Positions 44,673-51,315 of a DNA stretch of 64,000 bases are shown in pieces. This DNA comes from Chitinophaga sp. (GTDB taxonomy: Bacteria > Bacteroidota > Bacteroidia > Chitinophagales > Chitinophagaceae), in the NCBI RefSeq assembly GCF_017745275.1, contig NZ_JAGHZS010000009.1, positions 124,001 to 188,000 on the forward strand. The letters are read 5' to 3'. The notes under the pieces are model-generated. The model saw only the letters and a list, made by a program, of their open reading frames with translations. It ran no database searches and was not told where the DNA came from. Position 1 is the stretch's first letter. Each line of letters opens with the position of its first letter. The translations under genes and the position numbers were made by a program.

Positions 44673-45134
44673 TTAGTCCAGTTTTACGGTAGTCAATAAA
44701 TAAATGGTGGTAAAATCGCCGCTGGCATTGATCACCTGGTCCGGGGCGGTGACCTCCTTGTGGCCATCTGCACCGTTGTCGAACACATAGCGGGCGCCTA
44801 TCTTCCCAAATTCTATTTTTCGGGTGGCCAGGTCTTCCCAGAATAATTCGATTTTGGTGACTACATGAACGCTCTTTCCCTGTAATGCAGATGCCTGTCC
44901 CAATGCCAGGGGACGGATATCGCCGGTAGCATCGGATACGCCGGCAGGCACCGGGAATTTGGTACCATCAGGAAGTAACATAAATACCCTGGTCCATGCA
45001 AATCCATTTGTGGTAATATCAACCATCAGCTTAATCTGCTGATCGCCATTTCCGGCTACATAGTGAGTCATAGGATTGTTGATTAAAGCATGATTTAAAT
45101 TCCGGTAAGACATACGCCCGGTGGCATTTCGCAT
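44673..45134 (-). CDS. Hypothetical beta-rich protein
   Basis: 153 residues with no signal peptide. It has beta-rich composition (QQIKLMVDITTNGFAWTRVFMLLPDGTKF, GKSVHVVTKIELFWEDLATRKIEFGKIGARYVFDNG). No family is recognised. It is separated by two bases from the barrel protein gene, which indicates one operon. The start ATG at 45134 is the first in frame. Confidence 0.55.
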   Translation of the reverse strand: MRNATGRMSYRNLNHALINNPMTHYVAGNGDQQIKLMVDITTNGFAWTRVFMLLPDGTKFPVPAGVSDATGDIRPLALGQASALQGKSVHVVTKIELFWEDLATRKIEFGKIGARYVFDNGADGHKEVTAPDQVINASGDFTTIYLLTTVKLD

Positions 45135-45220
45135 AGGTTAATATGTGCCGGGAGTATAGGTTAATGCTGATGCAAAATAACAAAGGAAACTCAAATAAAA
45201 AAGGGGACAAAGCAGAAAGT

Positions 45221-45290
45221 AAAAAGCTATTGTAGCGATTAAACGTTGTGCGTATAAGTCCGCAATGTTCAATCGCTACAATAGCTTTTT
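45221..45290. repeat. 20-bp perfect intergenic inverted repeat
   Basis: Arms 45221-45240 and 45271-45290 (starting AAAAAGCTATTGTAGCGATT) are perfect reverse complements with a 30-nt loop. The same arm words (AGCAGAAAG, AAAAAGCTATTGT) recur singly at 39957-39995. It lies between two minus-strand genes. Confidence 0.85.
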
Positions 45291-45306
45291 GCGCTCACTT
45301 CCAGCG

Positions 45307-45711
45307 TTACGCCTTCTGCGGAAAAACCGCACGCAACGCAGGGATACGCAGATAAAGGCTCACCCATATGAGGATACCAAAAACGATCGGGAAATAATAA
45401 GGGGCATTTACGCGTGACATAATTGCCACGGCACCACCGAGGTAACAGCTCAGGAAAACAGCGCCCAGCACGGCCGTACGGGGTATGGCATATAACAGGG
45501 TGCAAAGCAGCAGTACAATACCTAATCCTTGTACCTGGGATTCCGGCCAACCTAATGCTACACTACCTTTTACAGATACTTCCGCATTAATTGCTTTCAT
45601 GCCTCCGTCTACCAGGAGAAAAAGCAAGCAGAGAATAGTGATCACCCAGCCGGTGATGTTAGCGCTTTTAGAAGGAGTTGCGGGCTTCATATAAATTGTT
45701 TGTGTTTCCAT
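45307..45711 (-). CDS. DoxX-like small membrane protein
   Basis: 134 residues from ATG 45711. The frame is open for 34 residues upstream but that part overlaps the promoter and is not protein-like. Four hydrophobic helices (about 18-38, 50-72, 78-98, 106-124) and the ITILCLLFLLVDGGMKAINAEVSVKGSVALGWPESQVQGLGIVLLLC pattern fit the DoxX-like family, whose members are small inner-membrane proteins of unclear redox or transport function. A TAAGTTTG -7 box lies about 35 nt upstream. Confidence 0.8.
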   Translation of the reverse strand: METQTIYMKPATPSKSANITGWVITILCLLFLLVDGGMKAINAEVSVKGSVALGWPESQVQGLGIVLLLCTLLYAIPRTAVLGAVFLSCYLGGAVAIMSRVNAPYYFPIVFGILIWVSLYLRIPALRAVFPQKA

Positions 45712-45744
45712 AAAGTGTGATTTTTCTTTGTGTGATTGATGATA

Positions 45745-45752
45745 CAAACTTA
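45745..45752 (-). promoter_or_regulatory. -7 box TAAGTTTG for the DoxX-like gene
   Basis: Minus strand TAAGTTTG matches TAnnTTTG and lies 34 nt upstream of ATG 45711. This makes the longer ORF start at 45813 unlikely. Confidence 0.5.
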
Positions 45753-45803
45753 GGCTGATTCCGGGTTTTAGGTCGAGGGCGAATACGACATTCTTAATGG
45801 CCG

Positions 45804-45834
45804 ATTGCGACAAATGCAGAACACCTTACCTTTG
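45804..45834 (+). promoter_or_regulatory. Helicase promoter (ATTG, 19 bp, TACCTTTG)
   Basis: ATTG at 45804-45807 and TACCTTTG at 45827-45834 are separated by 19 bp. The -7 box ends 4 bases before the helicase ATG at 45839, so the transcript must be nearly leaderless. Confidence 0.75.
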
Positions 45835-45838
45835 CGCC

Positions 45839-47746
45839 ATGGATTATTTCAAAAAGCAGCTTGATTTACTCAAATTAGAACGCGAAACAGACCGGCAATC
45901 GTATCAGCAAATGACCACCACCTCCTCTGTGGCAGAGCGCCGTGCCAACGGGTTAACCTGGTATCCCATTGCTATCCGGGGTTCTGAAATGAGCCGGGGC
46001 GACTATCTGACCGTAGAAGTAGAACGTACCACGCACCAGGATATCCCCCATCAGCTGCGCTTTGGCGCCTCCGCCATGTTATTTTCCAATCATGATCCCA
46101 AAGAAGATCACCTGGAAGGCACCATCTCCTACCAGGGTGGTAATCGCCTGAAAATAACCCTGCGCACCGATGAGCTACCCGAATGGGCCAATGACGGCAA
46201 GCTCGGTATCGATGTGTTGTTTGATGATAACAGCTACGATGAAATGCAGAATGCCCTCAAACAGGCAGACGCACTACAGGATAAATCACCTGAAGGTAAG
46301 CTGATTAAAATACTGACCGGCACGCAAAAGCCGTCGTTTCATGAAGAACTAGCCCCTTACGTTAATCCCCGGCTAAATGCCTCCCAGCAAGCCGCCGTAA
46401 CAAATATACTACGTGCCAACGACCTGGCCATTGTGCATGGTCCTCCCGGCACCGGTAAAACCACTACGCTGGTACAGGCTATTAAAGCGTTGATACAACA
46501 GGATCGTCAACAGATACTGGTGGTAGCACCGAGCAACACAGCTGTAGACCTGCTCAGTGAAAAGCTGTCGGATGAAGGATTAAATGTACTCCGGGTAGGG
46601 AACCCGGCACGCGTTTCGGAACGACTCACTGCGCTGACACTCGACAGCAAAGTATCAGAACATAGCAGTATCAAAGAAATTAAACGGCTGAAGAAACAAG
46701 CCAATGAATTCCGCGATATGGCGCATAAGTACAAACGCAATTTCGGTAAAGCAGAAAGAGAACAACGCAAAGCGCTGTTTGACGAAGCCCGCAAAATCAT
46801 GAAAGAAGTGGGTAACACCGAGCAATATATCATAGATGATGTCATTGCCAAAGCACAGGTGATCACTGCTACGCTTGTTGGCGCCAATCATTACACCGTC
46901 AAAAATCTGCAATACCATACCGTTGTGATAGATGAAGCAGGACAGGCCCTGGAACCCGCCTGCTGGATCCCTATCCTGAAAGCACAGAAAGTAGTGCTGG
47001 CGGGAGATCATTGCCAGCTATCGCCCACTATTAAATCGGAGGAAGCCGCCAGGAAAGGATTCAGCACTACCCTGCTGGAAAAGTGTACCCTGTTATATCC
47101 GGAAACTGTGACGCTACTGGAAGAACAATATCGCATGCACGAAACCATTATGGGTTATTCTTCCGGTATTTTTTATGGCGATAAACTAAAAGCGCATGCT
47201 TCTGTAGCACACCATTTGTTATTCAACAACGATAATCCTTTATCTTTTGTAGATACCGCCGGTTGCGGATTTGATGAGAAATCAGAAGGAACCAGTACCA
47301 CTAACCCGGAAGAAGCCGTGTTTTTATTCAGGCACCTGACAATGCTGGTGACTGAACTGAGTACACATTACCAGCCGAAAGATTTTCCCACAGTAGCAGT
47401 TATATCTCCCTATAAACAACAAATACAACTCTTAAAAGAACAACTGCTGCATACACCTGCCTTACAGCCCTATGCAGATAAAATTTCGGTAAATACCATT
47501 GATAGTTTCCAGGGACAGGAACGCGATATTGTGTATATCAGCATGACACGCAGCAATACCGAAAACAAGATTGGGTTCCTATCTGATACGCGGCGCATGA
47601 ACGTGGCGATGACCAGGGCACGTAAAAAGCTGGTAGTAATTGGCGACAGCGGTACCCTCTCCCAGCTGGCCTTTTACGCCGGGTTTATCAGCTACGCGGA
47701 AAATAAAAACGCTTACCAGAGTGCGTGGGAATTTATGGATATGTAG
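45839..47746 (+). CDS. SF1 helicase of the UPF1/IGHMBP2-like type
   Basis: 635 residues from ATG 45839. An in-frame start at 45797 lies upstream of the -7 box and is rejected. An N-terminal beta-barrel domain (about 35-150) precedes two RecA domains. Motifs: I HGPPGTGKTTTLV (about 201-213), II VVIDEAGQALEP, III AGDHCQLSPTIKS, IV/V EEQYRMHE and TIDSFQGQERDIVYISMTRSN, VI VAMTRARKKLVVIGD. It unwinds RNA or DNA; the cellular role in Bacteroidota is not established. Its 3' end overlaps the convergent hydrolase gene by 14 bases. Confidence 0.9.
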   Translation: MDYFKKQLDLLKLERETDRQSYQQMTTTSSVAERRANGLTWYPIAIRGSEMSRGDYLTVEVERTTHQDIPHQLRFGASAMLFSNHDPKEDHLEGTISYQGGNRLKITLRTDELPEWANDGKLGIDVLFDDNSYDEMQNALKQADALQDKSPEGKLIKILTGTQKPSFHEELAPYVNPRLNASQQAAVTNILRANDLAIVHGPPGTGKTTTLVQAIKALIQQDRQQILVVAPSNTAVDLLSEKLSDEGLNVLRVGNPARVSERLTALTLDSKVSEHSSIKEIKRLKKQANEFRDMAHKYKRNFGKAEREQRKALFDEARKIMKEVGNTEQYIIDDVIAKAQVITATLVGANHYTVKNLQYHTVVIDEAGQALEPACWIPILKAQKVVLAGDHCQLSPTIKSEEAARKGFSTTLLEKCTLLYPETVTLLEEQYRMHETIMGYSSGIFYGDKLKAHASVAHHLLFNNDNPLSFVDTAGCGFDEKSEGTSTTNPEEAVFLFRHLTMLVTELSTHYQPKDFPTVAVISPYKQQIQLLKEQLLHTPALQPYADKISVNTIDSFQGQERDIVYISMTRSNTENKIGFLSDTRRMNVAMTRARKKLVVIGDSGTLSQLAFYAGFISYAENKNAYQSAWEFMDM

Positions 47747-48659
47747 TAGCGATACTCATTTCTTCCAATAGTTGTTTATTAAATTCCGGTGTTTGTTCAA
47801 ACATCGGGAAATGGCCGGCGCCTTCTATCCATCGTAGTTTAATACCCGGGCGCAGGATTTTCAGTTCATAGGTATAAAAAGCCAGGGCATCCTGTTTGCC
47901 GGCAATAATGGTAACAGGGCCTTTATATTGATCCAGCTTTTTAGTCAGGTCGAAATGTATTCTTCTGAGATCACTGACCATCAGCTGTTGCATTACCAGG
48001 TTGGATTTTGCCACATTTATTTTTTTCAGCATGCTATCAATCTGTGATTTGTTATAGATATAACTTAGTCGTATGGTGTTGAAATAACGCTTCATTTGCT
48101 CGTCTGTGGCTTTTCCGGCGTTCATCACTTTTTCGAGCGAATCTGTTAAGCTCACCTCTGCTGTGGAAAGACGGCTACGCAGGTTATTCATATGTGTAGT
48201 CATCCATTCCGGTGAATATTTATAATATCCAGGATCCACCAATACGAGTGCGCTTACCTTATCCGGGTAATTAGCAGCAAAACTCATTGCCAGTATAGCA
48301 CCCCAGGAATGTCCATAAAACACGGCCTTCTTCAGGTGCAGATGTTCCAGGAGGCGGCGCAAATCTTTCATCGCTTCTCCGAGATTGATAGTGGTAGAAT
48401 CAAAAGGCACAGGAATGGATAACCCTGTACCTCTTTGCTCCAGCAAAATGCTGCGGTATTTTTTACTGAGGGTAAGGGCTACCTCCTCCTGTTGCAGGCA
48501 GGAATTACCAGGGCCGCCGGATAATATGATAACGGGGGTACCACTACCATAAGTATGAAAATAAAGGTAACCGTTGGGATAATTGATAGAGTCCAGTTGC
48601 TGGCTATAGCCGTATGATGCGCATAACAACAGCATGGTTAACAACACGGGTATTCTCAT
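47733..48659 (-). CDS. Exported alpha/beta hydrolase
   Basis: 308 residues with a signal peptide (LLLCASYGYSQ). The oxyanion segment SGGPGNSC, nucleophile elbow YGHSWGAILAMSFAANYP (Ser in GHSWG) and terminal WIEGAGHFPMFEQ with catalytic His are all visible; the family is the proline iminopeptidase-like branch (HGGPG variant). Substrate unknown. Its 3' end overlaps that of the helicase gene on the opposite strand by 14 bases. Confidence 0.9.
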   Translation of the reverse strand: MRIPVLLTMLLLCASYGYSQQLDSINYPNGYLYFHTYGSGTPVIILSGGPGNSCLQQEEVALTLSKKYRSILLEQRGTGLSIPVPFDSTTINLGEAMKDLRRLLEHLHLKKAVFYGHSWGAILAMSFAANYPDKVSALVLVDPGYYKYSPEWMTTHMNNLRSRLSTAEVSLTDSLEKVMNAGKATDEQMKRYFNTIRLSYIYNKSQIDSMLKKINVAKSNLVMQQLMVSDLRRIHFDLTKKLDQYKGPVTIIAGKQDALAFYTYELKILRPGIKLRWIEGAGHFPMFEQTPEFNKQLLEEMSIATTYP

Positions 48660-48747
48660 AAAAAGCAGGTTGAAAAATTTACTATTAATGTACTAAAAAT
48701 CCAGAAAACGGTATCTTGTGTTTTCTTTCGCTTAATCCTCCAACAAT

Positions 48748-49383
48748 ATGATACCGATCAGCCAGTTGCTCCTTTTCGCTTTCACCGCCTTGCTCATGGT
48801 GTTAGTACCAGGCCCTAATATGATTTACCTGATTTCCCGTTCGGTCACGCAGGGGCGGAAAGCGGGGTTTATTTCACTTTGCGGGGTGGCTTGTGGCTTC
48901 CTGTTTCACATTACCCTGGTATCATTTGGGTTAACGGCGGTATTAATGGCCGTTCCTTACGCTTATACGGTGCTCAAATTAACCGGTAGCGCGTATCTGC
49001 TGTACCTTGCCTGGCAAACGCTTAAACCGGGCGGAAAGAGCCTGTTTGACACCGACCGGCAACTGGACGTCGATAAGCCGTTGAAGTTATTCAGCATGGG
49101 TTTATTTACTAATATGTTGAATCCAAAAGTGGCGGTGTTTTACCTGTCGTTTTTTCCACAGTTTATTAAACCTGAATACGGCTCCGTACTGGCGCAAAGC
49201 TTTCTGTTGGGACTTACACAAATCACTGTCAGCTTCACAGTCAACTTTTTAATCATATGTTCAGCTGCCGGCGTAACGCGCTGGTTTGCGGCCAATCCTA
49301 AATGGGTACGTGCGCAGAAGTGGCTAATGGGGGGAGTTTTCGGCGGTTTAGCCCTGAAAATGGCGCTGGACAAGGGCAAATAA
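48748..49383 (+). CDS. LysE/RhtB-family exporter
   Basis: 211 residues with six hydrophobic segments. The N-terminal VPGPNMIYLISRSVTQGRKAGFISLCGVACGF motif (about 20-52) is the LysE/RhtB signature, and LFTNMLNPKVAVFYLSFFPQF (about 119-139) is the second conserved block. It exports amino acids or related metabolites from the cytoplasm; specificity cannot be read. Monocistronic by spacing. Confidence 0.92.
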   Translation: MIPISQLLLFAFTALLMVLVPGPNMIYLISRSVTQGRKAGFISLCGVACGFLFHITLVSFGLTAVLMAVPYAYTVLKLTGSAYLLYLAWQTLKPGGKSLFDTDRQLDVDKPLKLFSMGLFTNMLNPKVAVFYLSFFPQFIKPEYGSVLAQSFLLGLTQITVSFTVNFLIICSAAGVTRWFAANPKWVRAQKWLMGGVFGGLALKMALDKGK

Positions 49384-49386
49384 AAG

Positions 49387-49417
49387 CTTGTCACCCGGTC
49401 AAAAATGCGTAACTTTG
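49387..49417 (+). promoter_or_regulatory. Promoter (CTTG, 19 bp, TAACTTTG) for the J-domain gene
   Basis: CTTG at 49387-49390 and TAACTTTG at 49410-49417 with exactly 19 bp between. The start codon at 49492 gives a leader of about 70 nt. The -33 box overlaps the end of the LysE gene. Confidence 0.75.
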
Positions 49418-49491
49418 CGGACTTTTTCGGGTAAGATAAATGGTAGCCTGCTCATAGTGATCAGCCTGTTTATTTTTTGAACAAAGACATT

Positions 49492-49941
49492 ATGAGTAAG
49501 ATAGTTGATTACCGGAAGTTACTGGGCGTAACCAAAACTACCGAGTTAAAAGAATTAAAAACAGTCTACAGGAACTTAATGAAGGAGTGGCACCCTGATA
49601 AATTTGAGGGACTGGAAGAAGAGAAAAAGCAGGAAGCAGAGCTGAAAAGCAAAGAACTGATCGAAGCTTATCACTTCCTGGTGAGCATTGCACCGGAAAC
49701 AATTGCTGCTGCACTTCCCCAGTATACAGAAACGATCTCCGCTTCCACCATCGTAGACTTTAGTTATACCAAACAAACCTTACAGTTGCACTTCCAGGAT
49801 GGCAGCAGCTACGAATACCTGGATGTTCCAAAAGCAATATATGTGAAGCTCATTAACTCAGATACACCGGGCAGATTCTGCCGCAGACATGTGTATCATG
49901 AGTTTGTGTATCGCAAGGTGAGCAAAGCCATGGAGGTTTAA
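49492..49941 (+). CDS. J-domain protein fused to a KTSC domain
   Basis: 149 residues from ATG 49492 (a TTG at 49477 is also in frame). An N-terminal J domain (about 5-65) has YRKLLGVTKTTELKELKTVYRNLMKEWHPDKF with the HPD motif at 34-36, the site that stimulates Hsp70 ATPase. A C-terminal KTSC domain (about 85-145) reads STIVDFSYTKQTLQLHFQDGSSYEYLDVPKAIYVKLINSDTPGRFC. KTSC domains occur in lysyl-tRNA synthetase and phage proteins and are thought to bind nucleic acid or ligands. Role unknown; probably a small Hsp70 co-chaperone with a targeting domain. Confidence 0.85.
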   Translation: MSKIVDYRKLLGVTKTTELKELKTVYRNLMKEWHPDKFEGLEEEKKQEAELKSKELIEAYHFLVSIAPETIAAALPQYTETISASTIVDFSYTKQTLQLHFQDGSSYEYLDVPKAIYVKLINSDTPGRFCRRHVYHEFVYRKVSKAMEV

Positions 49942-50017
49942 AGCCTTTACAGCAAAGGGTTTCATCGCATCATCATTTAGTATGTGCTGATTTTTTTCCA
50001 GGAATTTTTGAAAAAAA

Positions 50018-50048
50018 TTTGGTGAAATGCTTTGTCTGCTTATCTTTG
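50018..50048 (+). promoter_or_regulatory. tRNA-Leu copy 2 promoter (TTTG, 19 bp, TATCTTTG)
   Basis: TTTG at 50018-50021, 19 bp, TATCTTTG at 50041-50048: a full Bacteroidota promoter. The A-rich context and TTTGGTGAA of the -33 region match the copy 1 promoter while the spacers differ. Confidence 0.9.
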
Positions 50049-50071
50049 CAACCCCTGACACGATATCAGTT

Positions 50072-50155
50072 GCCCAGATGGCGAAATTGGTAGACGCACT
50101 GTGTTCAGGTCGCAGCGCCTGCAAGGGTGTGCTGGTTCGAATCCAGTTCTGGGCA
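50072..50155 (+). tRNA. tRNA-Leu (CAG), copy 2, integration target
   Basis: 84 nt, identical to the tRNA at 10597, with anticodon CAG, long variable arm and no encoded CCA. Its 3' 17 bases plus the next C form the left attachment site of an integrative element. The downstream terminator differs from that of copy 1 because it belongs to the element. Confidence 0.97.
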
Positions 50156-50156
50156 C
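50139..50156 (+). other. Left attachment repeat (attL core)
   Basis: 18 bp GAATCCAGTTCTGGGCAC, forming the T arm end, acceptor end and following C of tRNA-Leu copy 2. An identical copy is at 55601-55618. Confidence 0.88.
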
Positions 50157-50161
50157 ACATG

Positions 50162-50195
50162 AAGGTTGTAAGTCAAAGACTTACAACCTTTTTTG
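50162..50195 (+). terminator. Element-borne terminator after tRNA-Leu copy 2
   Basis: A 13-bp perfect stem (50162-50174 with 50178-50190), AAA loop and a T run. Its sequence is unrelated to the copy 1 terminator, so the element supplied a replacement for the displaced native one. Confidence 0.9.
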
Positions 50196-50247
50196 TTTGT
50201 ACAAATGTCGAAATTCACGCTTTTTAGCACTTCTTCCCACTATTTGC

Positions 50248-50277
50248 GACACTCAAAAGACACTCACAATGACACTC
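50248..50277 (+). repeat. Three GACACTC direct repeats at the left end of the element
   Basis: GACACTC occurs at 50248-50254, 50259-50265 and 50271-50277, one helical turn apart (11 and 12 bp), and once more at the right end (55560-55566). Position and phasing suggest arm-type recombinase binding sites; this is inference. Confidence 0.55.
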
Positions 50278-50540
50278 GGTCTTGTAAACATCGTATCTGA
50301 TAACAGCAGATACAATTGGAAGAAGTTGATATTAATTCATGAACCTGGTAATCCATCCTCCCTCCAGAAATCCATTTATATTATTGGCAGTTATTTAAGC
50401 GCCGAAATGTCACAACTGACAATAATTACAAGCAATCTTTCATCATGTTTCCTTTGCACTCTTATTAACAGCTTCTCACTAACATCAACGTCTAGTACAG
50501 CTTACGACTCACTTCTGACTGGCATGGCACATACATTGTG

Positions 50541-51268
50541 TACACCGAAAATCTATGTGAGAGGATTAGACGTTACCTATTAGATAAATATTCGGGGGAT
50601 ACACCGGCCAATTACTACTTTCGTTTTAAGCAAACATTATAGGCAGCAACAAAGGATAAATATTTTATTGATAATCCTACGGAAGCAATAGCTGCAAAAG
50701 GCAATCCTGGTACCGTTATAAAAGATAATCTCGAGGTAGATGAATATATCGCTCTCTTAAAGACTCCCTGTTTAAACCAACAGGTAAAATTGGCATTTAT
50801 TCTTTCCTGTTACTCTGGCTTACATTGGGTGGATGTGTATGCATTAGAATGGCCAGATGTAATGAACCGAAATCTAACAACAAGAATAATACAACACAAA
50901 ACTGGTCAACCCGTTGTTATAACCTTACATCCTATAGCCTTGGCTGTATTAAATCAAGTTAGAAGTTTGGCATCAGACCCAACACAACTAACAGGCAAAA
51001 TATTCAGATTGCCAAGTGCTGACGGGGCAAATAAAGTGCTTGGACAATGGGTAAGCGAGCTGGTATTGAGAAACATATTACCTGGTCCTGTGCTCGTCTT
51101 AGCTTCTCAATCCTGCTCAAGGACCGAAACGTTGACGATCCAACCATCGCCTACCTGTTAGGGCATACAACAACAGACCAGGTACAAAAAGTTTATAAGA
51201 GACATAGGCCCAAAGATCAAAAAAATACAATAGATAACTTACCATCGTATGAGATGGATATTTTTTAA
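50541..51268 (+). pseudogene. Tyrosine recombinase (Bacteroidota integrase) pseudogene
   Basis: Two frames together give a phage-type integrase. From 50541 YTENLCERIRRYLLDKYSGDTPANYYFRFKQTL is the SAM-like core-binding domain, cut by TAG at 50640-50642. The same frame resumes with DNPTEAIAAKGNPGT and ILSCYSGLHWVDVYALEW, where the catalytic Arg of box I (usually GLRW) is His. A frameshift near 51050 moves into a second frame with HITWSCARLSFSILL (usual box II His replaced by Ser) and YLLGHTTTDQVQKVYKRHRPKDQ with the box III His and catalytic Tyr intact. The N-terminal arm-binding part (before 50541) is not recognisable. Confidence 0.85.
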
Positions 51269-51315
51269 CAAAGAAGCCGGCCACTCCCGGGGGTTTTTTA
51301 TATCTATGTCCACTA

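Noticed and set aside
50101..50583. Long open frame starting inside tRNA-Leu copy 2
   Set aside because: Its first 55 bases are the tRNA and terminator and the remainder has no integrase-like or other protein pattern.
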